DNA of 32,662 nucleotides from Mycobacterium sp. E740 (GTDB taxonomy: Bacteria > Actinomycetota > Actinomycetes > Mycobacteriales > Mycobacteriaceae), in the NCBI RefSeq assembly GCF_001672895.1, contig NZ_LZKP01000018.1:1-32662 (forward strand), read 5' to 3'. Both the position numbers and the translations under genes were made by a program. The stretch's first letter is position 1. Each line of letters begins with the position of its first letter. A model generated the notes under the pieces. The model ran no database searches and had not been told where the DNA came from. It was given only the letters and a program-made list of their open reading frames with translations. Shown one piece after another: positions 7,696 to 18,419 of this stretch.

Positions 7696-7715
7696 CTACG
7701 GGGAGATCAGGGCGC

Positions 7716-9545
7716 GTGCCGCTATCAACCGATTCTGCTGTGAGTTCGCGCGTCGATCACGACGTGGTGAGTCGGTTCGCGACGTGTTGCCGAGCGTTGG
7801 GCCTCGCGGTACACGACCGTCGGCGTCCGCGGGATCCGGCGGCCGCGCGAGCCGGCTTCGCTGAGCTCACCCGCATCGCGCGCGAACAGTGCGACGCGTG
7901 GACGGGCCTCGCCGCTGCTGGCGACAACAGCGCATCGGTCATCGAAGCCATCTGGCAGACCGTCACCACGGCGGGTGTACTGCAGCGCGAGGTGCAGCTC
8001 GCCGACGGCGATCTGGCGTTCACCTACGACACCGGCCTCTACCTTCAGTTCGCGGCCTCGGCGCCCGACGATTTCCAGTTGGCCTATGCCGTGAAACTGT
8101 ACGAAGTCGGTGACTATGTGGCGGCCGATCGCCTGGTCGAGCCGCTCACCGTCCGGCGTCCGGGCTGGCTCGAGGCACGATGGGTGCGGGTCGCGATGTA
8201 CCACCGCGCCGAGCGCTGGTCCGACGTGGTGCGCCTACTCACCCCGATCGTCAACGACAAGAACCTCGACGAGACGTATGCGCACGCGGTTCGCATCACT
8301 CTCGGTGTCTCGCTGGCCCGCCTCGGCATGTTCGCCCCGGCGCTGTCGTATCTCGAAGACCCCGAAGGGCCGGTCGATGTCGCGACGACGGACGGCACCC
8401 TCGTCAAGGCGCTGTGCCTGCGCGCGCAAGGTGAGGAGCTCGACGCCGCCGACGTGCTCGCCGAGCTGTACGCCGCCAACCCGGAGAACGATCAGGTCGA
8501 GCTCGCCCTGTCGGACACCTCGTACGGCATCGCGCCGACCACTTCCGCCCGTATCGAGGGCCGCTCCGATCCGTGGGACCCTGCCACCGAACCGACCGAG
8601 GCCGACTTCGTCGACCCGGGCGCCAAAGAACGCAAAGCGCACCTGCTGGTCGAAGCCGAGGCCGAACTTGCCGAGTTCATCGGCCTCGAGGAGGTCAAGT
8701 ACCAGGTCGCACGGCTGAAGAGCTCGGTCGCGATGGCGCTGCGCCGCCAGGAGCGCGGCCTGACCGTGGCGCAGCGCACCAACCACCTGGTGTTCGCCGG
8801 GCCGCCCGGCACCGGTAAGACCACGATCGCGCGCGTCGTCGCCAAAATCTATTGCGGGCTGGGCATTCTCAAGAAGGAGACAGTCCGCGAAGTGCACCGC
8901 GCCGATTTGATCGGCCAGCACATCGGCGAGACCGAAGCCAAGACGAACGCCATCATCGACAGCGCGCTCGACGGCGTGCTGTTCCTCGACGAGGCGTATG
9001 CGTTGGTGTCGACCGGTGCCAAGAACGACTTCGGCCTGGTCGCCATCGACACCCTGCTGGCGCGCATGGAGAACGACCGCGAGCGGTTGGTCGTCATCGT
9101 CGCCGGTTACCGCAAGGATCTCGACGCGTTCCTCGACACCAACGAGGGTCTGCGGTCCCGCTTCACCCGCAGCATCGACTTCCCCTCCTACAGCGCACAC
9201 GAACTGGTCGAGATCGCGACGCGGATGGCCGAGAAACGCGACAGCGTGTTCGAGCCTGCGGCGCTCACCCACATGGAGGCGCTGTTCGGTCAATTGGCTT
9301 CTGCCACAACGCCGGACGCCAACGGCGTGGAGAGGCGCAAACTCGACATCGCCGGTAACGGCCGGTTCGTCCGCAACCTGGTCGAACGCTCCGAGGAGGA
9401 GCGCGAGTACCGCCTCGACCACTCCCCACAGCTGGGCGAAGACCATGAGTTCACCGACGACGAACTGATGACGATCACCGACGAAGACGTCACCGGATCC
9501 GCCATCCCGCTGCTGCGTGGCCTCGGCCTGACGGTGCCCGAATGA
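7716..9545 (+). CDS. eccA3: ESX-3 AAA+ ATPase EccA3
   Basis: A 609-residue cytosolic AAA+ ATPase of the CbxX/CfqX type; M. tuberculosis EccA3 is about 631. The N-terminal about 280 residues are helical TPR-like repeats. The C-terminal ATPase domain has Walker A GPPGTGKTT at 362-370, Walker B LFLDEA with Asp425-Glu426, and an arginine-finger region GLRSRFTRSIDFPSY. EccA proteins are thought to act on substrate-chaperone complexes (for example EspG-bound PE/PPE). Start GTG 7716 is set by GGGGAGA 9 bp upstream. It is the first gene of the ESX-3 operon, directly under the two iron boxes. Its stop overlaps the eccB3 start in ATGA. Confidence 0.97.
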   Translation: MPLSTDSAVSSRVDHDVVSRFATCCRALGLAVHDRRRPRDPAAARAGFAELTRIAREQCDAWTGLAAAGDNSASVIEAIWQTVTTAGVLQREVQLADGDLAFTYDTGLYLQFAASAPDDFQLAYAVKLYEVGDYVAADRLVEPLTVRRPGWLEARWVRVAMYHRAERWSDVVRLLTPIVNDKNLDETYAHAVRITLGVSLARLGMFAPALSYLEDPEGPVDVATTDGTLVKALCLRAQGEELDAADVLAELYAANPENDQVELALSDTSYGIAPTTSARIEGRSDPWDPATEPTEADFVDPGAKERKAHLLVEAEAELAEFIGLEEVKYQVARLKSSVAMALRRQERGLTVAQRTNHLVFAGPPGTGKTTIARVVAKIYCGLGILKKETVREVHRADLIGQHIGETEAKTNAIIDSALDGVLFLDEAYALVSTGAKNDFGLVAIDTLLARMENDRERLVVIVAGYRKDLDAFLDTNEGLRSRFTRSIDFPSYSAHELVEIATRMAEKRDSVFEPAALTHMEALFGQLASATTPDANGVERRKLDIAGNGRFVRNLVERSEEEREYRLDHSPQLGEDHEFTDDELMTITDEDVTGSAIPLLRGLGLTVPE

Positions 9546-11107
9546 GCACGCCCGACAACGGGGACCGCCGGGCCTTCGCGTCCCGCACCCCGGCCAACGA
9601 GAACCCCGACCGCGTCGTCTACCGCCGCGGATTCGTCACCCGCCATCAGGTGACCGGGTGGCGATTCGTCATGCGGCGCATCGCATCCGGAGTCGCTCTG
9701 CACGACACGCGCATGCTCGTCGACCCGCTCCGCACCCAGACCCGTGCCGTGCTCGTCGGGGCGCTGGTCCTGATAACCGGGCTCGCGGGATGTTTCGTGT
9801 TCTCGATGATCCGCCCCGGCGGAGTCGCGGGAAACGACGCGATCCTCGCCGACCGGACCACCTCGGCGCTCTACGTGCGCCTCGGCGAACAGTTGCACCC
9901 CGTGCTCAACCTGACGTCGGCACGCTTGATCGCGGGCCGCGCGGACAACCCGTCGCAGGTCAAGACCAGCGAAATCGACCAGTTCCCGCGGGGCAACCTG
10001 CTCGGCATCCCGGGCGCCCCGGAACGCATGGTGCAGAACACAACTCACGACGCCGACTGGACGGTGTGCGACGGGGTTTCCGGACCCGCGGCCGGAGTCA
10101 CGATGATCGCCGGGCCACTGGCCGACGGCGGCCAGCGTGCCGCGCCGCTGCCCAGCGACCAAGCCGTCCTGGTGGCCAACCCGAGCGGCCCGAACGCCGG
10201 CACGTGGCTGCTGTGGGACGGCCGCCGCAGCCCGATCGACATGAATGACCGCGCGGTCACCAGCGCACTGGGCTTCGGCACCGCTCCGGCGGCCGCCCGG
10301 CCGATCGCGCCAGGGTTGTTCAATGCGGTGCCCGAGGCGCCGGCGCTGAGTCCGCCCGCCGTCCCCGGCGCAGGCGAACCGCCGCGCTACCCGCTGCCGG
10401 TGTCCGCACCGGTGGGTGCGGTGGTGACCGCTTTCGCCACCGACAACACGCTGCGGCACTATGCGGTCCTCGGCGACGGCCTGCAACCGATTTCACCCGT
10501 GCTGGCCGCGATCATGCGCAACTCCAACTCGTTCGGCCTCGATCAGCCGCCGCGGCTGGGAGCCGACGACGTCGCGCGCCTGCCGGTCGCCGATGTCATC
10601 GACACCGACGCGTATCCGAGCGCACCGCTGTCGCTCGTCGACGCCGCGGATGCGCCGCTGACATGCGCCCGCTGGACCCGACCGGCCGACGCCACGAGTG
10701 CGGCGCTGGAGCTGCGTTCCGGTGTCACACTGCCGATCTCCGAGTACCTGCACACCGTTTCGCTGGTAGGGGCGGGGGCGGGCAGCACCGCGAATCGGGT
10801 GGCGCTCGAGCCCGGTCGCGGCTTCCTGGTGCAGACCGTAGGCCAGGACGGTGGGGGAGCGTCGGCGGCACCGCCCGGCGGCGCGTCGTTCTGGCTGAGC
10901 GACGTCGGGGTGCGATACGGCCTCGACGAGGATGGCGACGACAAGTCGATCTCCGCGCTCGGCCTCACCCGACCCGCGGTTCCGATCCCGTGGTCGATGC
11001 TGAGCCAGTTCGCGCCCGGCCCGACGCTGTCGCGAGGCGACGCGCTGCTGGCCCACGACGCGCTTGCCGCCGACCCCAAACCCGCTGTCGTGAGGGAGAA
11101 TCCGTGA
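9542..11107 (+). CDS. eccB3: ESX-3 membrane core component EccB3
   Basis: A 521-residue inner-membrane protein with a short cytosolic N-terminus, one transmembrane helix at about 68-90 ([19 protein letters not shown]), and a large periplasmic domain made of repeats. Two periplasmic cysteines, Cys176 and Cys375, probably form the disulfide typical of EccB. It assembles with EccC, EccD and EccE into the hexameric secretion complex. M. tuberculosis EccB3 is 538 residues. Start ATG 9542 overlaps the eccA3 stop by 4 bp; its own stop overlaps the eccC3 GTG by 4 bp, so translation is coupled on both sides. Confidence 0.97.
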   Translation: MSTPDNGDRRAFASRTPANENPDRVVYRRGFVTRHQVTGWRFVMRRIASGVALHDTRMLVDPLRTQTRAVLVGALVLITGLAGCFVFSMIRPGGVAGNDAILADRTTSALYVRLGEQLHPVLNLTSARLIAGRADNPSQVKTSEIDQFPRGNLLGIPGAPERMVQNTTHDADWTVCDGVSGPAAGVTMIAGPLADGGQRAAPLPSDQAVLVANPSGPNAGTWLLWDGRRSPIDMNDRAVTSALGFGTAPAAARPIAPGLFNAVPEAPALSPPAVPGAGEPPRYPLPVSAPVGAVVTAFATDNTLRHYAVLGDGLQPISPVLAAIMRNSNSFGLDQPPRLGADDVARLPVADVIDTDAYPSAPLSLVDAADAPLTCARWTRPADATSAALELRSGVTLPISEYLHTVSLVGAGAGSTANRVALEPGRGFLVQTVGQDGGGASAAPPGGASFWLSDVGVRYGLDEDGDDKSISALGLTRPAVPIPWSMLSQFAPGPTLSRGDALLAHDALAADPKPAVVRENP

Positions 11108-14100
11108 GCCGGCTGATCTTCGAGGCGCGTCGCCGCATCCCGGTGCCGACCACGCGCAAGGGCACCATCACCATTGAACCGCCGCCGGAACTGCCCCGGG
11201 TGATTCCGCCGTCGCTGCTGCGGCGGGTGCTGCCGTACCTCATCGTGATCCTGATCGTGGGCATGATCGTTGCACTGGTGGCCACCGGCATGCGGCTGAT
11301 CTCGCCGACGACGCTGTTCTTCCCGTTCGTCCTGCTGTTGGCGGCGACCGCGCTCTATCGCGGCACCGACAACAAGATGCGCACCGAGGAGGTCGACGCG
11401 GAACGGGCCGACTATCTGCGCTACCTGTCGGTCGTACGGGACAACGTGCGCGCGCACGCCGCCGAACAGCGTGCCGCGCTCGACTGGTCGCACCCGGACC
11501 CGGACCTGCTGATCGATGTGCCGGGAACGCGCAGGCAGTGGGAGCGCGACCCCCACGACCCCGACTTTCTCGTGGTGCGCACCGGCCTGCACGACGCTCC
11601 GCTCAACGCCACGCTCCGGGTGAAGGAGATCGCGGACGAAATCGACCTGGAACCGGTCTCGCACAGCGCTCTACGCGGGCTGCTCGATGTGCAGCGCACA
11701 GTGCGCGCAGTGCCGACGGGTATCCACCTGGGCAAGGTGTCGCGCATCGCGGTCCTCGGCGACCCCGGTGACGTCCGCGCGGCGCTGCGCGCGTGGATCA
11801 CCCAAGCCGTCACCTGGCACGACCCCGCGGTGCTGGGCGTCGCGCTGCTCGCCGCGGACATCGAGGGCGACGACTGGTCGTGGCTGAAGTGGCTGCCGCA
11901 CAACGATGTTCCCGGTGCTGTCGATGGCGCCGGCCCCGCCCGGTACCTGACTTCCGATGTCACCGAACTGCGATCGTTGCTGGCGCCCGTGCTCGATGAC
12001 CGGCCGTCGTTCGGCGACGGCGGCGACGCCCGAACCAAGCACCTCCTCGTCGTCGTCGACGACCCCGACGTGGACCCGGACACGCTCGTCCCCCGCAGCG
12101 GTCTGGCCGGGGTGACGCTGGTGCAGCGCATCTCCGCACCACCACACCGCGAGCAGTACCCCGACCCGGAACGGCCGATCCTGCGCGTCAGCGACGGAGC
12201 GCTGCAGCGCTGGCAGACCGGCGGATGGCAGCCCTACGTCGAGCGCGCCGACCAACTGGACGCCGCCACCGCACGGCACATCGCCCGCCGACTGTCGAGG
12301 TGGGACTCGAACCCCAGCCAGGCCCGGACCACCAATGCGGGCGTTGCCACGTTCTCGACATTGCTCGGCATCCCCGACGCGGCGGCGCTGGACGTCGCCA
12401 GCTTGTGGGCGCCGCGGGCGCGTGCAGAAGAACTGCGGGTGCCCATCGGGGTGACCGCGACCGGTGAGCCGCTCGTCTTCGACCTCAAGGACGAAGCGGA
12501 AGGCGGCATGGGCCCGCACGGCCTGATGATCGGCATGACCGGCTCGGGCAAGTCGCAGACGCTGATGTCGATCCTGCTGTCGCTGTTGACCACTCACTCC
12601 GCCGACCGACTGATCGTGATCTACGCCGACTTCAAGGGTGAGGCCGGAGCAGACATCTTCCGGGACTTCCCGCAGGTGGTCGCGGTCATTTCGAACATGG
12701 CCGAAAAGCGTTCGCTGGCAGATCGATTCGCCGACACGCTGCGCGGCGAGGTGGCACGACGTGAGCAACTGCTGATGGAGGCGGGCCGCCGGGTGCAGGG
12801 CAGCGCCTTCAACTCGGTGCTCGAATACGAAGCCGCCATCGCGGCGGGCCACGACCTGCCGCCGCTGCCGACGCTGTTGGTCGTCGCCGACGAGTTCTCC
12901 CTGATGCTGTCCGATCACCCGGAGTACGCCGACCTGTTCGACTACGTCGCACGCAAGGGGCGCTCGTTCCGAATCCACATCCTGTTCGCGTCGCAGACGC
13001 TGGATGTGGGCCGCATCAAGGACATCGACAAGAACACCTCCTACCGCATCGGCCTGAAGGTGGCCAGCCCGGCGGTGAGTCGCCAGATCATCGGCGTCGA
13101 GGATGCGTTCCACATCGAGGCCGGCCCGGAGCACAAGGGCGAGGGTTTCCTGGTGCCGACGCCGGGCGCCATGCCGGTGAAGTTCCGCAGCACCTACGTC
13201 GACGGCATCTACGACCCGCCCAGGATCGAGCGATCCGTTGTGGTGCAGTCGGTTCCGGTGTCACAGCGGTTCACCGCGGGCCATGTCGAGGCGCCCGCCG
13301 ACACCGTCGCCGTTTCGGATCCGGCTGCGCACGAGGACCGTCCGCCGCGCAAGCTCATCGCCACCATCGGCGATCAGCTCGCCCACTACGGTCCCACGGC
13401 GCCTCGGCTGTGGCTGCCGCCGCTCGACGAGCCGATTCCACTCGACGAACTGCTCGCCCGCGCCGATGTGGGCGAGCGCCAGTGGAGATGGCCGCTCGGC
13501 GAGATCGATCGCCCGTTCGCGATGCGCCGTGACCCGTTGATCTTCGACGCCAGATCGGCTGCGGCCAACGTGCTGATCCACGGTGGGCCGAAGTCCGGCA
13601 AGACGACGGCGCTGCAGACGTTCATCCTGTCCGCGGCCGCGCTGCACTCACCTCGCGACGTGACGTTCTACTGCCTGGACTACGGCGGCGGACAACTGGG
13701 CTCGCTGGCGGAGCTCGCGCACGTCGGCAGCGTCGCCTCACCGCTGGAACCCGAGCGCATCCGGCGCACGTTCGGCGAGCTCGAACAGCTGCTGCGCGCC
13801 CGCCAGGCACGCGGTCGCCACCATGACGAATACGGCGATGTCTTTCTGGTCATCGACAACCTGTATGCGTTCAGCCGCGACAACACCGACACCTTCAACA
13901 CCCGGAACCCGCTGTTGGCCAAGGTGACCGAGCTGGCGAACACCGGCATGTCCTACGGCATCCACGTCGTGATCACCACGCCGAACTGGCTCGAGGTGCC
14001 GCTGGCGATGCGCGACGGCCTCGGCCTGCGCCTCGAGTTGAGACTGTCCGACGCGCGCGACAGCAATGTGCGCATCACCGGAGCGCTGCGCCGGCCCGCC

Positions 14101-15066
14101 GAAGCGGTGCCGGCCGACCAGCCGGGCCGCGGCCTGACGATGGCCGCCGAGCACTTCCTGGTCGCTGAGCCGTCGCTGCGTGACATCGGGGTCATCAACG
14201 CCCGGCATCGCGGCGTCACCGCACCTCCGGTGCGGCTGCTGCCGCACGACCTGGCGCCGTCGGTGGTGGCGCCGCTGTACCCGGCGCCCGAGCGCGTCGT
14301 CGTCGGTCAGCGCGAAGAGGACCTCGCGGCCGTGCCGATGGCGTTCGACGAGAACCCGCTGCTGATGGTGTTCGGGGACGCCAAGTCCGGCAAGACGACG
14401 CTGCTGCGGCACCTCATCCGCACAGTGCGGGAACACAGCACACCCGACCGCGTCGCGTTCACGGTGATCGATCGTCGCCTGCATCTGGTCGACGAGCCGC
14501 TGTTCCCGGACAACGAATACACCCCGAACATCGACCGGATCACCCCGGCGATGCTGGGCCTGACCCGTCTGCTGGAAAGTCGCCGCCCCCCGGCCGGCCT
14601 GTCCGCGCAGGAGCTGACCGGGTGGAACTATCGGGCCGGGGAGAACGGCCACACCCACTACCTGATCATCGACGACGTCGACCAGATACCCGATGCGCCC
14701 GCGGTGAGCGGGCCGTTCGCGGGACAGCGGCCGTGGACCGGGATTATCGGATTGCTCTCGCAGGCAAGCGAACTGGGACTGCGCGTGATCGTGACCGCAC
14801 GGGCCACCGGCTCGGCGCACGCCCTGATGACCGCGCCCTTGCTCCGCCGGCTCAACGAGTTGCAGGCGGCGATCCTCATGCTGTCGGGCAACCCGCAGGA
14901 CAGCGGCAAGATCCGGGGTCACCGGTTCCGCCGGTTGCCGGCCGGTCGCGCGATGTTGCTCGACGACGGCGACGGACCCACTTTCCTGCAACTCGTCAAC
15001 CCGTTCGCGGACGCGGTCGCAGGACGTATCGGCAGTAACGGCAACAGTGGAAGGGAGTTCAACTGA
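11104..15066 (+). CDS. eccC3: ESX-3 FtsK/SpoIIIE-type translocation ATPase EccC3
   Basis: A 1320-residue motor ATPase of the secretion complex (M. tuberculosis EccC3 about 1330). Two transmembrane helices lie at about 42-62 and 70-86, followed by a stalk/DUF domain and three FtsK-type ATPase domains. Walker A motifs are GMTGSGKS (477-484), GGPKSGKT (827-834) and GDAKSGKT (1091-1098). Walker B-like segments are [15 protein letters not shown] and YLIIDDVD. Only domain 1 has the acidic DE pair, consistent with domain 1 doing the hydrolysis and domains 2-3 serving in substrate binding and control. Domain 3 should recognise the EsxG-EsxH C-terminal signal. GTG 11104 is chosen because it overlaps the eccB3 stop (GTGA); longer frames are shadow of eccB3. 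Confidence 0.97.
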   Translation: MSRLIFEARRRIPVPTTRKGTITIEPPPELPRVIPPSLLRRVLPYLIVILIVGMIVALVATGMRLISPTTLFFPFVLLLAATALYRGTDNKMRTEEVDAERADYLRYLSVVRDNVRAHAAEQRAALDWSHPDPDLLIDVPGTRRQWERDPHDPDFLVVRTGLHDAPLNATLRVKEIADEIDLEPVSHSALRGLLDVQRTVRAVPTGIHLGKVSRIAVLGDPGDVRAALRAWITQAVTWHDPAVLGVALLAADIEGDDWSWLKWLPHNDVPGAVDGAGPARYLTSDVTELRSLLAPVLDDRPSFGDGGDARTKHLLVVVDDPDVDPDTLVPRSGLAGVTLVQRISAPPHREQYPDPERPILRVSDGALQRWQTGGWQPYVERADQLDAATARHIARRLSRWDSNPSQARTTNAGVATFSTLLGIPDAAALDVASLWAPRARAEELRVPIGVTATGEPLVFDLKDEAEGGMGPHGLMIGMTGSGKSQTLMSILLSLLTTHSADRLIVIYADFKGEAGADIFRDFPQVVAVISNMAEKRSLADRFADTLRGEVARREQLLMEAGRRVQGSAFNSVLEYEAAIAAGHDLPPLPTLLVVADEFSLMLSDHPEYADLFDYVARKGRSFRIHILFASQTLDVGRIKDIDKNTSYRIGLKVASPAVSRQIIGVEDAFHIEAGPEHKGEGFLVPTPGAMPVKFRSTYVDGIYDPPRIERSVVVQSVPVSQRFTAGHVEAPADTVAVSDPAAHEDRPPRKLIATIGDQLAHYGPTAPRLWLPPLDEPIPLDELLARADVGERQWRWPLGEIDRPFAMRRDPLIFDARSAAANVLIHGGPKSGKTTALQTFILSAAALHSPRDVTFYCLDYGGGQLGSLAELAHVGSVASPLEPERIRRTFGELEQLLRARQARGRHHDEYGDVFLVIDNLYAFSRDNTDTFNTRNPLLAKVTELANTGMSYGIHVVITTPNWLEVPLAMRDGLGLRLELRLSDARDSNVRITGALRRPAEAVPADQPGRGLTMAAEHFLVAEPSLRDIGVINARHRGVTAPPVRLLPHDLAPSVVAPLYPAPERVVVGQREEDLAAVPMAFDENPLLMVFGDAKSGKTTLLRHLIRTVREHSTPDRVAFTVIDRRLHLVDEPLFPDNEYTPNIDRITPAMLGLTRLLESRRPPAGLSAQELTGWNYRAGENGHTHYLIIDDVDQIPDAPAVSGPFAGQRPWTGIIGLLSQASELGLRVIVTARATGSAHALMTAPLLRRLNELQAAILMLSGNPQDSGKIRGHRFRRLPAGRAMLLDDGDGPTFLQLVNPFADAVAGRIGSNGNSGREFN

Positions 15067-15374
15067 TGACTCTTCGAGTGGTCCCGGAAGGACTGGCAGC
15101 GGCGGGATCGGCCGTCGCGGCACTGACGGCCCGCTTGGCCGCAGCCCACGCCGCCGCGGCGCCCGCGGTCACCGCTGTGGTGCCCCCGGCCGTCGACGCG
15201 GTGTCGCTGCAGACCGCGATGAGCCTGAGCGCCCATGGCGTGCAGCACAATGCGATGGCCGCCCAGGGAGTGGAGGAACTGGGCCGCTCCGGCGTCGGCG
15301 TCGGCGAGTCCAGCGCCAGCTACGCCTCCGGGGATGCGATGGCGGCCTCGACCTACCTGGTCGCCGGTAGCTGA
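15066..15374 (+). CDS. PE5: PE5 secreted protein of ESX-3
   Basis: A 102-residue PE protein, the same length as M. tuberculosis PE5 (Rv0285). The Pro7-Glu8 pair sits in VVPEGL, the chain is two Ala-rich helices, and the type VII secretion signal YxxxD is YASGD at 86-90. It is expected to dimerise with the PPE4 product encoded 2 bp downstream and be recognised by EspG3. Its ATG shares one base with the eccC3 stop (TGATG). Confidence 0.95.
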   Translation: MTLRVVPEGLAAAGSAVAALTARLAAAHAAAAPAVTAVVPPAVDAVSLQTAMSLSAHGVQHNAMAAQGVEELGRSGVGVGESSASYASGDAMAASTYLVAGS

Positions 15375-15376
15375 CC

Positions 15377-16879
15377 GTGACCGCCCCCATCTGGATGGCG
15401 CTGCCTCCGGAGGTGCACTCAACCATGTTGAGCAGCGGGCCCGGACCGGGTTCGCTGTTGGCGGCGGGGGCGGCGTGGCAGTCGCTGGCCGCCGAATACG
15501 CTTCCGCGGCAGCGGAATTGACAGCTGTGCTGGGTGCGGTGCAAGCCGGCGCGTGGGAAGGGCCGAGCGCAGAGCAGTATGTGGCTGCGCATGCGCCGTA
15601 TCTCGCGTGGCTGGCGCAGGCGAGTGCCAACAGCGCCGCGGCCGCCGTGCAGCACGAGGCCACCGCGGCCGCCTATTCGACGGCGCTGGCGACCATGCCC
15701 ACGTTGCCCGAGTTGGCGCTCAACCATGCCACGCACGCGGTATTGGTAGGCACGAACTTCTTGGGCGTGAACACGATCCCGATCGCGTTGAACGAGGCCG
15801 ACTACGTACGGATGTGGGTCCAGGCCGCGACGACGATGACGGTGTATCAAGCGGTTTCAGCGGCCGCAGTGGCGGCGACGCCGACGACCACGCCGGCGCC
15901 GCTGCTGTTGGCTCCCGGCGTGGGAGAGGCCGGCCGTGCGGCAGCCGATGCCCAGCAGGTGGGCGCGCAGGCCACCGCCGCCGACGCGGGTGCGGCACGC
16001 AATCTTGCGGATTCGATCTCCGACCTGCTGGAGCAACTTCGGAAGTTCTTCGAGGACTTCTTCGACTTCTTCGACGATCTCCTGCGGGGTTTCTTCGCGT
16101 GGCTCGGCCCCGCCGCGCCGTACCTGTTCTTCATCGGCTACCAGGTGATCACCAACCTGCTCGGGTGGCCGACGTGGGCGATGATCCTCAGCTCGCCGAT
16201 CCTGATCCCGCTGGCCATCGCGCTGGGCGTGGCAGCCATGCAGCAACCCGCCGCGGCGCCCGCACCGGCACCTGAGCCGGTGTCCGCCCCGGTGCCGGTG
16301 TCGGCGGCGCCCGTACCCCGCGCACAGTCACTTTCGCCGGTCGCGACCGTGGCGCCCACGGTGCCCGCCGCACCAGCCGCTCCGGCATCGTCGGTGGCTG
16401 CCGGCGCGGCGCCGGCCGGTGCCGCACCCGCGGCGAGCGTTGCCCCGGCAGTGCCCTACGCGGTCGGCAATCCCGACGCGGGCGGCGGCGAGACGCCGAC
16501 GCTGCGCGAAGGCACCGGAGCCAAGGCCCCCGCGTCGGACATCGCCGCGTCGGCCTCGGCCGCGGCCGCGGCGTCGGCACTGGCCAAGCGAAAGGCGCGG
16601 CGTCGTCGTGCCCAGCCGATCCACCAACGCCAGTACGCCGACGCCTACATGGACTACGAGCCCGACGATTCGGAAGTTGCCGCGCCGCCGACGGAATCCG
16701 CACGGATGTCGGCCTCGGAGAAGGGCGCCGGCACAGTGGGATTCCGCGGCGCAGCCGCCAATCCGGGCACCGCGCAGGCGGCCGGGCTGACGGAGCTCGC
16801 CGGCGACTCGTTCGGCGGCGGGCCCACCGAGCCCCTGCTGCCCGGCGACTGGGATCACGAGGGGGGAGAGCGCGACTGA
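15377..16879 (+). CDS. PPE4: PPE4 protein of ESX-3
   Basis: A 500-residue PPE protein (M. tuberculosis PPE4 is 513). The N-terminal 180 residues form the conserved PPE domain with Pro10-Pro11-Glu12 and the WxG turn Trp60-Glu-Gly62. Next come a charged Phe/Asp-rich stretch near 220-240 ([18 protein letters not shown]) and a hydrophobic segment ([16 protein letters not shown]). From about 288 the chain is Ala/Pro/Val-rich low complexity for roughly 75 residues, then a basic patch [10 protein letters not shown]. It pairs with PE5. The low-complexity tail is typical of this PPE subgroup. Start is GTG 15377, 2 bp after the PE5 stop; the family conserves this N-terminus. Confidence 0.95.
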   Translation: MTAPIWMALPPEVHSTMLSSGPGPGSLLAAGAAWQSLAAEYASAAAELTAVLGAVQAGAWEGPSAEQYVAAHAPYLAWLAQASANSAAAAVQHEATAAAYSTALATMPTLPELALNHATHAVLVGTNFLGVNTIPIALNEADYVRMWVQAATTMTVYQAVSAAAVAATPTTTPAPLLLAPGVGEAGRAAADAQQVGAQATAADAGAARNLADSISDLLEQLRKFFEDFFDFFDDLLRGFFAWLGPAAPYLFFIGYQVITNLLGWPTWAMILSSPILIPLAIALGVAAMQQPAAAPAPAPEPVSAPVPVSAAPVPRAQSLSPVATVAPTVPAAPAAPASSVAAGAAPAGAAPAASVAPAVPYAVGNPDAGGGETPTLREGTGAKAPASDIAASASAAAAASALAKRKARRRRAQPIHQRQYADAYMDYEPDDSEVAAPPTESARMSASEKGAGTVGFRGAAANPGTAQAAGLTELAGDSFGGGPTEPLLPGDWDHEGGERD

Positions 16880-16931
16880 CCAGACCTGACCGAAACCCGT
16901 TCTCACTGACCACAACTCGAAAGGAAATAGC

Positions 16932-17225
16932 ATGAGCCTCCTGGACGCTCACATTCCGCAACTCGTTTCATCCGAAGCCGCCTTCGCCGCGAAAGCCGCG
17001 TTGATGCGCAGCACGATGGCGCAGGCCGAACAGGCCGCCCAGTCGGCACAGGCGTTCCACATGGGTGAGTCCTCGGCTGCCTTCCAGGCGTCGCACGCCC
17101 GCTTCCTCGAGGTGTCGGCGAAGATCAACTCGCTGCTCGACATCGCTCAGGTGAACCTCGGCGACGCCGCGGGCACCTATGTCGCGCAGGACGCCGCGGC
17201 GGCCAGCACCTACACCGGTTTCTGA
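16932..17225 (+). CDS. esxG: WXG100-family secreted protein EsxG
   Basis: A 97-residue WXG100 protein, near-identical in pattern to M. tuberculosis EsxG (TB9.8): MSLLDAHIPQLV at the start, QAFHMGESSAAFQ at the helix turn, and DAAAASTYTGF at the end. Like its orthologue it has no Trp at the WxG turn (GES instead). The secretion signal YVAQD (YxxxD) lies in the C-terminal tail. It forms a tight heterodimer with EsxH, secreted by ESX-3 and needed for mycobactin-mediated iron uptake. A 52-bp gap separates it from PPE4, with AAAGGAAA as ribosome site. A second, iron-independent promoter is known near here in M. tuberculosis; I could not identify one. Confidence 0.97.
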   Translation: MSLLDAHIPQLVSSEAAFAAKAALMRSTMAQAEQAAQSAQAFHMGESSAAFQASHARFLEVSAKINSLLDIAQVNLGDAAGTYVAQDAAAASTYTGF

Positions 17226-17255
17226 ATCTCGAACTGACCTGGAAGGAGAAATCTG

Positions 17256-17546
17256 ATGTCACAGATCATGTACAACTACCCGGCGATGCTGGCCCACGCG
17301 GGCGAGATGGCCGGCTACGCGGGCGCTCTGCACGCCGTCGGCGCCGACATCGCCAGCGAGCAGGCGGCGTTGGCCGGCGCCTGGCAGGGCGACACCGGTA
17401 TGACCTACCAGGCGTGGCAGGCCCAATGGAACGCCAGCCTCGAGGAACTGGTCCGGGCGTACCGCGGCATGGCTGCCACCCACGAGCAGAACACGATTGC
17501 GATGAGCGCTCGGGACCAGGCCGAAGGCGCCAAATGGGGCGCCTGA
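17256..17546 (+). CDS. esxH: WXG100-family secreted protein EsxH
   Basis: A 96-residue WXG100 protein (M. tuberculosis EsxH/TB10.4 is also 96). The turn motif is AWQGD (Trp43-Gln-Gly45) between two helices. It pairs with EsxG from the gene 30 bp upstream; GGAAGGAG is a strong ribosome site, fitting high expression. Of the four zinc ligands described for the M. tuberculosis complex, His14, His76 and Glu77 are kept, but His70 is Arg70 ([12 protein letters not shown]). The C-terminus ends in AKWGA. Confidence 0.97.
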   Translation: MSQIMYNYPAMLAHAGEMAGYAGALHAVGADIASEQAALAGAWQGDTGMTYQAWQAQWNASLEELVRAYRGMAATHEQNTIAMSARDQAEGAKWGA

Positions 17547-17552
17547 CCGACG

Positions 17553-18419
17553 GTGGCTGTTAACGCCGTCGAGCTCACCGCGGAGCAGGCCTGGTTCCTC
17601 GCCGATGCGGCGGGTGCGGGGAACTACCCCTGGGTGCTGGCCATCACCCCGCCGTACAGCGACGCCACTGAACGGGCGGCCGTCGAGTCACGGCTGTCGG
17701 CCGAACTGGCGGGGCTCGGCGTGCTGGCCGCCGACCGGTCCGTCGATCCCGTTGTCCGGCAGTGGGTTACGACGACTTGCCGAGCTCGGCGGTGGCTCGA
17801 ACTCCGATTCGTGCGTGGCTCGGGCAGGATGCTGCGCGGGCACGTCGCACGCCGCGGTGAGCACACCGTCGTCACGCTCCGCAGCGGCGGTCTCGTCACG
17901 CTCACCGCTTTGGACGTGGCTCACCCCGAGGCGCTGGTGCCCGTCCTGACCGCAGGGTTGTCGGGCCGGCCACCTGCCGCATTCGACGAGTTCACCCTCC
18001 CGGCGCGGATCGGCGCGCGCGCCGACGAGCAGTTGCGCAGCGGCGCGTCGCTCGACGACGTCGTCGAGTTCCTCGGCATCCCGCCGAGCGCACGTGCAGT
18101 CGTGAAATCCGCCTACGCGACGGACCGCAGCTACGTGGAGATCGTCGCGGGAGACCATCGGGACGGTCACCGCGTCAGCGCGGAGGTCGGCGTCAGCGTC
18201 GTCGACACCAGCGCAGGTCGGGTACTGATCCACCCGTCGAAGGCGTTCGACGGCGAATGGGTCTCGACGTTCACCGCCGGCACGCCGCTGGCGATCGCCA
18301 CGGCGGTCGAGCGGCTTACCGCAACGCTGCCCGACGGGCCGTGGTTCCCCGACCTGCAACTCACCCGAAACTTCGACCCCGACCACAGAACGGAAAACCA
18401 ATGGCAGACAGTTCACTGA
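17553..18419 (+). CDS. espG3: ESX-3 substrate chaperone EspG3
   Basis: A 288-residue cytosolic EspG-family protein (M. tuberculosis EspG3 is about 295). It begins VNAVELTAEQAWFLADAAGAGNYPWVLAI, the conserved start of the family, and has the alternating beta/alpha pattern of the EspG fold, with no signal peptide. EspG proteins bind the tip of PPE proteins of their own system; here the partner should be PE5-PPE4. Start is GTG 17553, 6 bp after the esxH stop. Its 3' end overlaps eccD3 by 19 bp. Confidence 0.94.
   Translation: MAVNAVELTAEQAWFLADAAGAGNYPWVLAITPPYSDATERAAVESRLSAELAGLGVLAADRSVDPVVRQWVTTTCRARRWLELRFVRGSGRMLRGHVARRGEHTVVTLRSGGLVTLTALDVAHPEALVPVLTAGLSGRPPAAFDEFTLPARIGARADEQLRSGASLDDVVEFLGIPPSARAVVKSAYATDRSYVEIVAGDHRDGHRVSAEVGVSVVDTSAGRVLIHPSKAFDGEWVSTFTAGTPLAIATAVERLTATLPDGPWFPDLQLTRNFDPDHRTENQWQTVH

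Larger units (their letters stand above)
7435..7715. other. vapBC / eccA3 divergent intergenic region
   Basis: A 281-bp gap between the divergent vapB and eccA3. The right end (7640-7710) holds the iron-box promoter of ESX-3. The left end holds the vapBC promoter. Between about 7450 and 7640 I see no convincing gene; short open frames there have no family match I can recognise. In M. tuberculosis PE_PGRS3, PE_PGRS4, PPE3 and Rv0281 occupy this interval. Confidence 0.6.

Noticed and set aside
8235..9446. Long minus-strand open frame antisense to eccA3
   Set aside because: High-GC shadow: no recognisable domain, skewed composition, and the plus frame is clearly EccA3.
11671..15123. Two long minus-strand open frames antisense to eccC3
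   Set aside because: Rich in Arg/Gly/His/Val/Asp with no motifs; the plus strand encodes three intact ATPase domains.
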